Positions 1 through 5,805 of a stretch of DNA of 7,538 nucleotides are shown piece by piece. The translations under genes and the position numbers were made by a program. Location of the stretch: assembly GCA_030640045.1 (NCBI GenBank), contig DAOWKF010000049.1, positions 1-7,538 on the forward strand. The letters are read 5' to 3'. The stretch comes from Candidatus Omnitrophota bacterium. GTDB lineage: Bacteria; NPL-UPA2; BS750m-G34. Positions within the stretch are counted from its first letter, which is position 1. Every line of letters starts with the position of its first letter. Under the pieces are notes generated by a model that was not told the origin of the DNA, ran no database searches, and was given only the letters and a program-made list of their open reading frames with translations.

Positions 1-1437
1 GAAGGGATAGCCTATAATTCACGGAAGGTAAAAAAAAATTTTCTATTTGTCTGTCTTAAAGGACATCATTTTGACGGGCATAATTTTATAGATGACGCAA
101 AGGCCCGCGGAGCTACAGCGCTGGTAGTTGAAAAGGAATGTGGTGCGGGGTTAACGGAAATAGTTGTCCCTGATACAAGGACTGCACTGGCGAGACTCGC
201 AAACAGCTTTTATGACTTTCCGACCCGCTCTCTCAAGGTCATAGGTGTCACCGGCACAGACGGGAAGACCACTACCACCCGCTATATCAAATCAGTATTA
301 GAGGAAGCGGGAATAAAAACCGGTCTCGTAGGAACTATAAACTATGAATTAGGTGAGAGGGTTATCCCGGCTGACCGCACCACTCCTGAATCTCTTGACC
401 TGCAATTTCTTTTTAATCGCATGCTAAAAGGAGGTCTTAGCCATGCAGTTATAGAGGTCTCTTCTCATGGACTAAGTCAATCCAGGGTGGATGAGATAAA
501 TTTTAAGGTAGCTGTCTTTACTAATTTAAGCCATGAGCATCTTGATTTTCATAAAGAAATGAATGAATATTATTTTGCTAAACGGCGTCTTTTTGAAAAA
601 GATATAGAAAAGGGCATTGTTAATATAGACGACGAATTCGGAAGGAAGCTGATGAATTTTTTGACTTTACGCTCAAATAAGGCATTAACTTTTGGCACAT
701 CAGTTGACGCGGACCTGATGGCTTTTGATGTCCATGCCGGCATGGACGGCACAAGATATAAGGTTAAAGGTCTCGGCATTGATATGGATATAAATCTTTC
801 ACTCATTGGCAGGCACAATGTGTATAATAGCCTTGGAGCTATAGGAGTCTGCCTGCACCTTGGTGTCTCTTCCACGGATATAAAGAGAGGACTTGAAAGG
901 GTTACAGGTGTCCCAGGCCGTTTTGAACGCGTTCAATGCGGACAACCTTTTACTGTTATAGTTGATTATGCGCATACACCCAGGTCTCTGGAGAATGCCC
1001 TGACAGAAATCAGACATTTATGTCATTGCGAGCCAACGGCGAAGCAATCTCTCTCTCCGAGATTAATCCTGGTATTCGGCTGTGGCGGAGATAGAGATAG
1101 CGCTAAGAGAGCGGTTATGGGTGAGATAGCTATCAGATTAGCTGACCATATAATTGTGACGAGTGATAATCCGAGGAGTGAAGACCCCTTAAAAATTATT
1201 CAGGATATTACTTCAGGTATGGGCAAAGCCGGTAGCCGCAGGCTTCAGCCTGCGAAAGAAAAAAATTATTCCGTAGAGCCTGATCGGGAAAAGGCCATTT
1301 CCATGGCCATTGATATGGCGAAACCCGATGATTGTGTTCTTATAGCAGGGAAGGGACATGAGAAATATCAGATAAAAAACAACGTCTACCTTCCTTTTGA
1401 TGATGTAGAGAAAGTTAAGTCGATTCTTCAAAAGTAA
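1..1437 (+). CDS. murE: UDP-MurNAc-tripeptide ligase MurE, 5'-truncated by the window edge
   Basis: Cytoplasmic ATP-dependent ligase that adds the third amino acid to UDP-MurNAc-L-Ala-D-Glu. The frame is open from base 1, well upstream of the first visible ATG at 421, and 478 residues are visible. The first ones (GIAYNSRKV) match the N-terminal domain of E. coli MurE at about residue 37, so some 30-40 residues lie outside the window. Seen in order (numbered from base 1): ATP loop TGTDGKTTTT at 84-93, IEVSSHG at 151-157, the likely carbamylated lysine in AKRRLF near 194, HNVYN at 272-276, DYAHTP opening the C-terminal domain, FGCGGDRD at 359-366, DNPR at 389-392 and GKGHE near 450. DNPR is the known signature of meso-diaminopimelate-adding MurE. 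Two short stretches of extra residues, near 341-351 and 411-421, are encoded by palindromic repeats. The stop TAA shares one base with the murF ATG. Confidence 0.97.
   Translation, partial: EGIAYNSRKVKKNFLFVCLKGHHFDGHNFIDDAKARGATALVVEKECGAGLTEIVVPDTRTALARLANSFYDFPTRSLKVIGVTGTDGKTTTTRYIKSVLEEAGIKTGLVGTINYELGERVIPADRTTPESLDLQFLFNRMLKGGLSHAVIEVSSHGLSQSRVDEINFKVAVFTNLSHEHLDFHKEMNEYYFAKRRLFEKDIEKGIVNIDDEFGRKLMNFLTLRSNKALTFGTSVDADLMAFDVHAGMDGTRYKVKGLGIDMDINLSLIGRHNVYNSLGAIGVCLHLGVSSTDIKRGLERVTGVPGRFERVQCGQPFTVIVDYAHTPRSLENALTEIRHLCHCEPTAKQSLSPRLILVFGCGGDRDSAKRAVMGEIAIRLADHIIVTSDNPRSEDPLKIIQDITSGMGKAGSRRLQPAKEKNYSVEPDREKAISMAIDMAKPDDCVLIAGKGHEKYQIKNNVYLPFDDVEKVKSILQK
1021..1051. repeat. Palindromic repeat inserted in frame in murE (first)
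   Basis: The stretch begins tgtcattgcgag and ends gaagcaatctc. Outer arms attgc (1025-1029) and gcaat (1044-1048) pair, and gcc/ggc pair inside. It is read in the murE frame as CHCEPTAKQSL, between ALTEIRHL and LILVFGCGGDRD. E. coli MurE has only about five residues there, so roughly 8-10 residues look extra. From memory, closely similar elements (tcattgcgag...gaagcaatct) are dispersed in many copies in several environmental bacterial genomes; copy number in this genome cannot be seen here. Confidence 0.72.
1232..1254. repeat. Palindromic repeat inserted in frame in murE (second)
   Basis: A perfect 8-bp inverted repeat, cgcaggct and agcctgcg, is separated by two bases (1237-1254) and preceded by gtagc. 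It reads through in frame as GSRRLQPA, between the helix DITSGMGKA and the conserved segment EPDREKAI. Known MurE proteins have a shorter link at this point, so about 8-12 residues look added. From memory, GCAGGCT/AGCCTGC palindromes of this kind occur as dispersed repeats in several candidate-phylum genomes. The exact borders of the element are uncertain. Confidence 0.65.
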
Positions 1438-2834
1438 TGTTGCAACTTACCTTAGAAGAAATCGCACGGGTGAGTTCGGGCAGGCTTTTTCATGGAAATC
1501 CTCAAAAAAAAATTAAAGGGGTTTCTATTGATTCGCGCACCATCAAACCTCAAGAATTATTTATCCCGCTAAAAGGCAGGCATACTGACGGCCACAAATT
1601 TTTAAGAGAAGTAAAAAAAAGAAACGCTGCTGCCTTAGTCAGAAAAAATTTTCCGCAATCTTATATCCCAGGAGGTCTGCCTTTTATAAAAGTCCGAAGT
1701 CCTTTGCATGCCCTGGGAGATATCGCTAACTACCATCGCCAAAAATTTCAACTACCTGTTATAGCTATAACAGGTAGTTGCGGCAAGACCACAGTTAAAG
1801 AGATGGTCGCGCGGATTCTTGCGCAAGCCCTGCACCCCACGCGGTGCAGGGTCCTTAAGGCAGAAGGAAATTTTAATAATGAGATAGGCCTCCCTTTAAC
1901 ACTTCTTCGCTTGAAAAAGGGAGATAAAACAGCAATTCTTGAAATGGGGATGAGCAGCCCCGGAGAGATTGCATACCTCACCCGCATAAGCCGGCCTTCT
2001 ATAGGGGTTATTACTAATATAAATCCTGTCCACCTTGAAGCATGCGGTAATCTTGATGGTGTCTGTAAAGCAAAGGAAGAGCTTTTATTAAACCTCCCCG
2101 AGGGAGCTAAGGCTGTTCTTAACTATGATGATGTGCGTCTTCGGAAAATGGGAGAAAACTTTTCAGGGAAAGTCATAAGTTTTGGGGTTGAGAAAAAGGC
2201 AGCTTTCTACGCAGATAAAGTTATCTATAAAGAAGGGGCTGTATCTTTTCGGCTTAATAAAAAAGAGACATTTATTCTGTCTCTTTCAGGTAAAGCCAAT
2301 CTCTATAATGCACTTGCTGCTATAGCAACTGCATCTCTTTTTAATGTCCCTTTTGCAAGGATGAGACATGCCTTAAAATCCATGAGTAGTCTTCCTCAGC
2401 GGCTGGCAATGTCAGAGATACATAATCTAAAGATTATTGATGATACATACAATGCCAATCCGGTTTCATATCGCGTGGCTATAGACGCCTTGAAATCCCT
2501 TGGAGGTAAAGGGAGGCATATAGTCGTAGCAGGTGATATGCTGGAATTGGGTGATGCGAGTTCCAGGGAGCATTTTAATCTGGGATATTACATTGCAAAA
2601 ATGGGTGTAGATTTTCTCGTAACCATCGGGAAGTGGGGGGGGAAGGTAAGAGAAGGGGCAGGGAATGGCGGATTAAAAAAAGACCGCATTTTTTCGGTCA
2701 ATTCTCCGGAAGAAGCTGCCGGAATAGTCTTGAATATAGCTAAGCCCTGTGATAAAATTTTATTTAAGGCGTCGCGAAAAATAGGGCTTGAAAGGGCACT
2801 AAATGTTTTATCATTTTCTTTATCCTCTCTCTAA
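1437..2834 (+). CDS. murF: UDP-MurNAc-tripeptide:D-Ala-D-Ala ligase MurF
   Basis: Cytoplasmic ATP-dependent ligase that adds D-Ala-D-Ala to UDP-MurNAc-tripeptide, the last cytoplasmic step of precursor synthesis. The 465 residues are a normal MurF length. Seen: N-terminal uridine-binding region with IDSRTIKPQELFIPLKG (31-47), ATP loop ITGSCGKTT (111-119), EGNFNNEIGLPLTLL (143-157), EMGMSSPGEI (169-178), TNINPVHLE (193-201), the likely carbamylated lysine in CKAKEEL (210-216), DDTYNANP (335-342) and GDMLELG (366-372). The ATP loop has Cys115 where many homologues have Asn; that position is variable in the family. The ATG overlaps the murE stop (TAATG) and has no clear Shine-Dalgarno sequence, so translation is probably coupled to murE. 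Two palindromes lie in the gene, at 1749-1780 and 1828-1851. A run of eight G falls in codons 400-402. Confidence 0.97.
   Translation: MLQLTLEEIARVSSGRLFHGNPQKKIKGVSIDSRTIKPQELFIPLKGRHTDGHKFLREVKKRNAAALVRKNFPQSYIPGGLPFIKVRSPLHALGDIANYHRQKFQLPVIAITGSCGKTTVKEMVARILAQALHPTRCRVLKAEGNFNNEIGLPLTLLRLKKGDKTAILEMGMSSPGEIAYLTRISRPSIGVITNINPVHLEACGNLDGVCKAKEELLLNLPEGAKAVLNYDDVRLRKMGENFSGKVISFGVEKKAAFYADKVIYKEGAVSFRLNKKETFILSLSGKANLYNALAAIATASLFNVPFARMRHALKSMSSLPQRLAMSEIHNLKIIDDTYNANPVSYRVAIDALKSLGGKGRHIVVAGDMLELGDASSREHFNLGYYIAKMGVDFLVTIGKWGGKVREGAGNGGLKKDRIFSVNSPEEAAGIVLNIAKPCDKILFKASRKIGLERALNVLSFSLSSL
1749..1780. repeat. Perfect 32-bp palindrome at the MurF ATP-loop codons
   Basis: The half-site caactacctgttatag (1749-1764) is followed without spacer by its exact reverse complement (1765-1780). 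It encodes QLPVIAITGS plus the first two bases of Cys115, leading into the GKTT part of the nucleotide-binding loop. Read on the opposite strand it gives the same residues, QLPVIAITGS. The protein sequence is ordinary for MurF, so symmetry is present only in DNA or RNA. Flanking bases (t1748, c1781) do not pair. The symmetry is certain; its origin and function are unknown. Confidence 0.9.
1828..1851. repeat. Hairpin repeat inserted in frame in murF
   Basis: Nine-bp arms ccctgcacc (1828-1836) and ggtgcaggg (1843-1851) flank a six-base loop. The element is read in frame as part of ALHPTRCR, between the helix after the ATP loop (VKEMVARILAQ) and the strand VLKAEGNFNNEIG. Other MurF proteins have only a few residues here (E. 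coli: SQCGNTLYTAGN), so about 4-6 residues look extra. It differs in sequence from the two murE repeats. Dispersal in the genome is inferred, not seen. Confidence 0.6.
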
Positions 2835-3888
2835 GTTTTTTACTGCTTTCAATATCTTTCGTTATATTACATTCCGGGCAGCTATGGCGAGCCTGACTTC
2901 CTTACTGATTGGTCTTTTTATCGGCCCTTACATACTACGACTTTTAAAAAGGTTTAATGTCAGCGAAGATGTTGAGAAAAAAGATTCCATTGAACTAAAG
3001 AATCTCCACAAAGTAAAAAAAGGCACTCCCACCATGGGGGGAATAATAATAGTTGTCTCCACACTTATCCCGACAATTTTATGGGCGAGACTCGATAATC
3101 TCTATATACTATTTGGCATCGTAGTTGTATCATGGCTTGGGCTCCTCGGGTTTATTGATGATTTCCTGAAACTGCGTTATCCCGGGAGGCATGGCCTCAA
3201 GGCATCAACTAAATTAGGCGGACAAGTCCTTCTCGGGCTAATCCTTGCGCTCTTTTTTTATAACGTTTGTAATGTCCGCGGCTTAACTGTTCCCTTCTTT
3301 AAAGGCCTGATTGTCCCTTTATCATATGGATATATTTTTATCGTAATATTGGTTATAATTGCTTCTTCTAACGCAGTAAATATAACAGACGGCCTGGACG
3401 GGTTAGCTATCGGCTGTATTATCATGGCCGGCCTTGCATTCGGCGGGATAGCCTATGTTACGGGACATAGCCAGCTAAGTTCGTATCTAAAGATTTCTCA
3501 TATAGCGGGAAGCGGTGAAATAACTATTTTTCTGGCGTCTCTTATCGGAGCGAGTCTTTCTTTCCTCTGGTTTAATACCTACCCGGCAGAGATCTTTATG
3601 GGGGATACCGGGGCATTGGCCCTGGGCGGATCAATTGGATATGTGGCCTGTGTCTTGAGGCAGGAACTGCTGCTCTTCCTTGTGGGAGGGGTTTTTGTGA
3701 TAGAGGCATTTTCAGTTATTCTCCAGGTCCTGTCATTTAAATGTACCGGGAAACGCATTTTTTTAATTGCGCCGCTTCATCACCATTTCGAACTAAAGGG
3801 GATGGCAGAACCGAAGATTGTGGTGCGTTTCTGGATCCTCGCTGCACTTTTCGCACTCTTGAGCCTCAGTACCCTGAAAATACGATAA
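2803..3888 (+). CDS. mraY: Phospho-MurNAc-pentapeptide translocase MraY
   Basis: Integral membrane enzyme that transfers phospho-MurNAc-pentapeptide from UDP to undecaprenyl phosphate, making lipid I. The 361 residues match the usual length (E. coli has 360). The start at 2803 is supported because the N-terminus, with NIFRYITFRA at 17-26, aligns with the E. coli N-terminus (NVFSYLTFRA). This start lies inside murF and gives a 32-nt overlap. Seen: KKGTPTMGG (72-80), the aspartate pair in GFIDDF (D119, D120), NITDGLDGLA (193-202), NTYPAEIFMGDTGALALGG (258-276) with D268, and the histidine cluster PLHHHFELKG (324-333). The rest is strongly hydrophobic, as expected for about ten membrane helices. 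Asp119/120, Asp268 and the His cluster correspond to known active-site and Mg2+-binding positions. No convincing terminator follows the gene. Confidence 0.98.
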   Translation: MFYHFLYPLSKFFTAFNIFRYITFRAAMASLTSLLIGLFIGPYILRLLKRFNVSEDVEKKDSIELKNLHKVKKGTPTMGGIIIVVSTLIPTILWARLDNLYILFGIVVVSWLGLLGFIDDFLKLRYPGRHGLKASTKLGGQVLLGLILALFFYNVCNVRGLTVPFFKGLIVPLSYGYIFIVILVIIASSNAVNITDGLDGLAIGCIIMAGLAFGGIAYVTGHSQLSSYLKISHIAGSGEITIFLASLIGASLSFLWFNTYPAEIFMGDTGALALGGSIGYVACVLRQELLLFLVGGVFVIEAFSVILQVLSFKCTGKRIFLIAPLHHHFELKGMAEPKIVVRFWILAALFALLSLSTLKIR

Positions 3889-3908
3889 TTTTTTTCGTTA
3901 ATAAACAC

Positions 3909-3937
3909 TTGACACGCTAGTGGTATTGTGGTAAAAT
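3909..3937 (+). promoter_or_regulatory. Sigma70-type promoter of the toxin-antitoxin-like module
   Basis: A perfect -35 box TTGACA (3909-3914) and a good -10 box TAAAAT (3932-3937) are separated by exactly 17 bases, in the 88-bp gap after mraY. Transcription would start near 3944, about 33 bases before the antitoxin ATG. With no terminator visible after the toxin, it should also drive murD, ftsW and murG. This is a consensus match read by eye; it has not been tested. Confidence 0.7.
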
Positions 3938-3959
3938 TAGAATGTAAGAAAGTTAGAAT
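3937..3959. promoter_or_regulatory. Possible antitoxin operator: TTAGAAT direct repeats
   Basis: Two copies of ttagaat (3937-3943 and 3953-3959), 16 bases apart, overlap the -10 end and the expected transcription start. A second direct repeat, tggta (3921-3925 and 3929-3933), lies in the promoter spacer. Toxin-antitoxin operons are usually repressed by their own antitoxin at such sites, so these are candidate operators. Assignment rests on position only, and the region is AT-rich, so chance repeats are possible. Confidence 0.3.
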
Positions 3960-3961
3960 AT

Positions 3962-3968
3962 AGGAGGG
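3962..3968 (+). promoter_or_regulatory. Strong ribosome binding site for the antitoxin gene
   Basis: AGGAGGG, a full Shine-Dalgarno match, lies eight bases before the ATG at 3977. It is the strongest ribosome binding site I can see in the window. The neighbouring mur genes mostly rely on overlaps and weak sites, so the antitoxin should be translated well from its own transcript. Confidence 0.8.
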
Positions 3969-3976
3969 TTAAAATT

Positions 3977-4231
3977 ATGAGTTTAGTTAAAATCAAAGAC
4001 AAGTATCAGGTTACTATTCCGGAGGATGTAAGGGAAAAAATACACTGCGAAGTAGGAGAATTGTTGAGTATAACCTTGCATGGGGATGAGATAGTGCTAA
4101 AACCTATGGTAGTTGAGGAGAAATATTCGGAGGAAGAAATTGATACACTTGAGAAGATTTTTAAAAGTCCCCACAATCGTGGCAGAATAATGAGTGCTGA
4201 TGAATTTAAGAAACACCAGGAGAAACTGTAA
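3977..4231 (+). CDS. AbrB/MazE-like antitoxin (predicted)
   Basis: The 84-residue protein has an N-terminal swapped-hairpin AbrB/SpoVT/MazE-type DNA-binding domain (about residues 1-44). It shows the typical pattern VKIKDKYQVTIPEDVREKI followed by VGELLSITLHGDEIVLKPM. The rest (about 50-84) is charged and helical-looking (EEEIDTLEKIF, SADEFKKHQEKL), as expected for an antitoxin tail that wraps around a toxin. It has its own promoter and a strong ribosome binding site, and is followed at once by a RelE-like gene. By analogy it should neutralise the toxin and repress the operon. AbrB-type antitoxins are classically paired with MazF/PemK, so pairing with a RelE-like toxin is a mixed arrangement. 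Function is inferred from domain and context. Confidence 0.8.
   Translation: MSLVKIKDKYQVTIPEDVREKIHCEVGELLSITLHGDEIVLKPMVVEEKYSEEEIDTLEKIFKSPHNRGRIMSADEFKKHQEKL
4218..4223 (+). promoter_or_regulatory. Ribosome binding site supporting the TTG start of the toxin
   Basis: AGGAGA lies within the last codons of the antitoxin gene, eight bases before the TTG at 4232. It supports a TTG start placed immediately after the antitoxin stop. No ATG lies near the beginning of the frame, and the conserved RelE-like N-terminus begins at this TTG. Confidence 0.65.
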
Positions 4232-4513
4232 TTGAGATTTGAGCCTCTTCCTTCATATAAGCGTAGTCTTAAAAAGTTGGATTCTGAGATAAAGAATAGA
4301 GTAAAGGAAGCAGTTAATAAATATGTAGATTTTTTCGAAGGAGGGCATAGGCCGAAGGGGTTAGGGCTAAGAAGGCTCTCAAAGTATATTTGGGAGATAC
4401 GAGTTGATTTGAAGATGAGAGTTATCTTTCGCCTTGAAGGAGAGTTGGTTCAATGGGGTCTTGTTGGAAATCATGACGATATTAAAAGGTTTTTAAAGCA
4501 TTTCAGAGCGTGA
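4232..4513 (+). CDS. RelE/ParE-superfamily toxin (predicted)
   Basis: A 93-residue basic protein, of normal size for the RelE/ParE superfamily. Seen: an N-terminal region with YKRSLKKLDSEIKNRVKEAV (9-28), then GLGLRRLSKYIWEIRVDLKMR (43-63) leading into VIFRLEG, the usual alternating strand pattern with conserved Trp and Arg residues. The end reads LVGNHDDIKRFLK (77-89), where His81 matches the C-terminal histidine of YafQ/RelE-type ribonuclease toxins. Many relatives cleave mRNA at the ribosome, while ParE relatives target gyrase; the HDD ending favours the RNase type, but this is inference. The start is TTG, abutting the antitoxin stop with no gap. The final codons GCG TGA overlap the GTG of murD by four bases, so it is wired directly to an essential gene. 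The reading frame is intact. Confidence 0.8.
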   Translation: MRFEPLPSYKRSLKKLDSEIKNRVKEAVNKYVDFFEGGHRPKGLGLRRLSKYIWEIRVDLKMRVIFRLEGELVQWGLVGNHDDIKRFLKHFRA

Positions 4514-5805
4514 ATATAGCTGACTTAACTAATGCCAGGGTCTCTGTCATTGGCCTTGGGAAAAGCGGTCTGGCTAGCTGTTGTCTTCTCAAAAATAAAG
4601 GCGCTAAGGTTTTTGCCAGTGACAATAGAGAGATAGATAAAAAAATCCTGAAGCAGCTCAATGACCTTGATATTGATTTTGAAACAGCTAAGCATACTGA
4701 GAAATGCTTCAAGGGCAAAGACTTTATAATTACAAGCCCCGGTGTCCTTCTAAATTGTTTCCCTTTAAATGAAGCCCGGAAAAGAAATATACCTATTTAT
4801 AGCGAGATAGAGTTAGGCTCCTGGTTTATCCGGACACCTATTGTAGCCATTACCGGGACAAATGGAAAGACTACTACCGTAACCCTGCTTGGAGAGATGT
4901 TTAAGGCAATAGGCAAGAAAGTTACCCTCTGCGGAAACATCGGACTACCTCTTTGCAGGGTAGCCCTTGACGATAAAGAAGGTGATATAATCGTCATGGA
5001 GGTGAGCAGCTCACAACTCGAGACTATTAAAGATTTTCAACCAAGGGTTGGTGTGCTTCTCAATATTACCCCTAACCACCTTGACAGATACTCCGGCAAT
5101 ATCTCCGTGTATACTCAGGCAAAAGCCAATCTATTTAAGAATCAGGGAGAAGGAGATTTCGCAATACTAAATGGCGATGATGACAGGGTCCGAAAAGTTT
5201 CTATTCCCCGGCATGTCAAAAAAATTTATTTTTCTAATTTAACCCAACCCCTTAAATTACCGGGCAGGCACAATCTTTCTAATGCATCAGCTGCCTGTAG
5301 TGTCCTTTCTTGCCTTTTTCCGGAAGAGAGGGGCTGGCTTAATGCCCTGACACACTTTAGAGGGCTCCCCCACCGTCTTGAAAGAATCAGAAAAATCAAA
5401 GATGTAATTTTCATAAATGACTCAAAGGCTACAAGTGTGGATGCCTGCTTAAAAGCTATAGAGAGTATCTCTGCGCCTATTATCCTCATTGCAGGAGGCA
5501 GGGATAAGGATAGCCCGTTTGAGCTGCTCAGAAGACCGATAAGCGATAAGGTCAAGAGATTAATACTCATTGGAGAATCAAAAAACAAGATTGCCCGAAT
5601 ACTTTGCAATAGCACACAGATACGCATGGCAGCTACCTTGAAAGAGGCAGTCTTGTCTGCTTTTAGCGAAGCTGTTCCCGGAGATTATGTTTTGCTTTCC
5701 CCTGCCTGCGCCAGCTTTGATATGTTTAAGAATTTTGAAGAAAGGGGAGAAAAATTTAGAGAGATAGTATGGAAACAACTAACCGTAACATCACCGTCAT
5801 TGTAG
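4510..5805 (+). CDS. murD: UDP-MurNAc-L-Ala:D-Glu ligase MurD
   Basis: Cytoplasmic ATP-dependent ligase that adds D-glutamate to UDP-MurNAc-L-alanine. Seen: N-terminal dinucleotide-fold motif VIGLGKSG (13-20), SPGV (76-79), ATP loop ITGTNGKTTT (114-123), GNIG (142-145), EVSSSQLE (164-171), TPNHLDR (187-193), the likely carbamylated Lys205 in QAKANLF, GRHNLSN (252-258), GLPHRLE (285-291), NDSKATS (303-309), GGRDK (329-333) and SPACASFDMF (397-406). At 431 residues it is slightly short: between IYFSN and LKLPGRHN there are only a few residues where E. coli MurD has about 25 more. The start is GTG, four bases overlapping the toxin stop. The nearest SD-like sequence, aaaagg at 4484-4489, is about 20 bases upstream and too far, so coupling to toxin translation is likely. 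All catalytic motifs are present. Confidence 0.97.
   Translation: MNIADLTNARVSVIGLGKSGLASCCLLKNKGAKVFASDNREIDKKILKQLNDLDIDFETAKHTEKCFKGKDFIITSPGVLLNCFPLNEARKRNIPIYSEIELGSWFIRTPIVAITGTNGKTTTVTLLGEMFKAIGKKVTLCGNIGLPLCRVALDDKEGDIIVMEVSSSQLETIKDFQPRVGVLLNITPNHLDRYSGNISVYTQAKANLFKNQGEGDFAILNGDDDRVRKVSIPRHVKKIYFSNLTQPLKLPGRHNLSNASAACSVLSCLFPEERGWLNALTHFRGLPHRLERIRKIKDVIFINDSKATSVDACLKAIESISAPIILIAGGRDKDSPFELLRRPISDKVKRLILIGESKNKIARILCNSTQIRMAATLKEAVLSAFSEAVPGDYVLLSPACASFDMFKNFEERGEKFREIVWKQLTVTSPSL

Noticed and set aside
30..38. Run of nine A in murE, and a similar run at 1504-1512 in murF, as programmed slippage sites
   Set aside because: Both are read in frame through normal protein sequence and no useful alternative frame follows; A runs are common in this AT-leaning DNA.
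570..875. 101-codon open frame on the - strand inside murE
   Set aside because: Antisense shadow of the MurE central domain with no ribosome binding site or family likeness.
421..1437. ATG at 421 as the start of a short murE
   Set aside because: The upstream frame back to base 1 encodes conserved MurE sequence including the ATP loop, so 421 is an internal methionine.
3187..3200. Small inverted repeat gaggc-atg-gcctc in mraY
   Set aside because: Five-bp arms inside ordinary conserved MraY coding sequence, expected by chance and with no extra residues.
3866..3895. Possible terminator after mraY: tcag-tacc-ctga followed by seven T
   Set aside because: The stem is only four bp and lies 11 bases before the T run, so it is too weak and badly spaced for an intrinsic terminator.
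4510..4718. Novel small genes or RNA around the toxin-murD junction
   Set aside because: The + strand is fully occupied by the toxin and murD, and the - strand frame here only mirrors the MurD N-terminus.
5226..5627. 133-codon open frame on the - strand inside murD
   Set aside because: It lies wholly antisense to conserved MurD motifs (GRHN, NDSKATS, GGRDK), shows no recognisable domain, and is explained by the codon pattern of murD.
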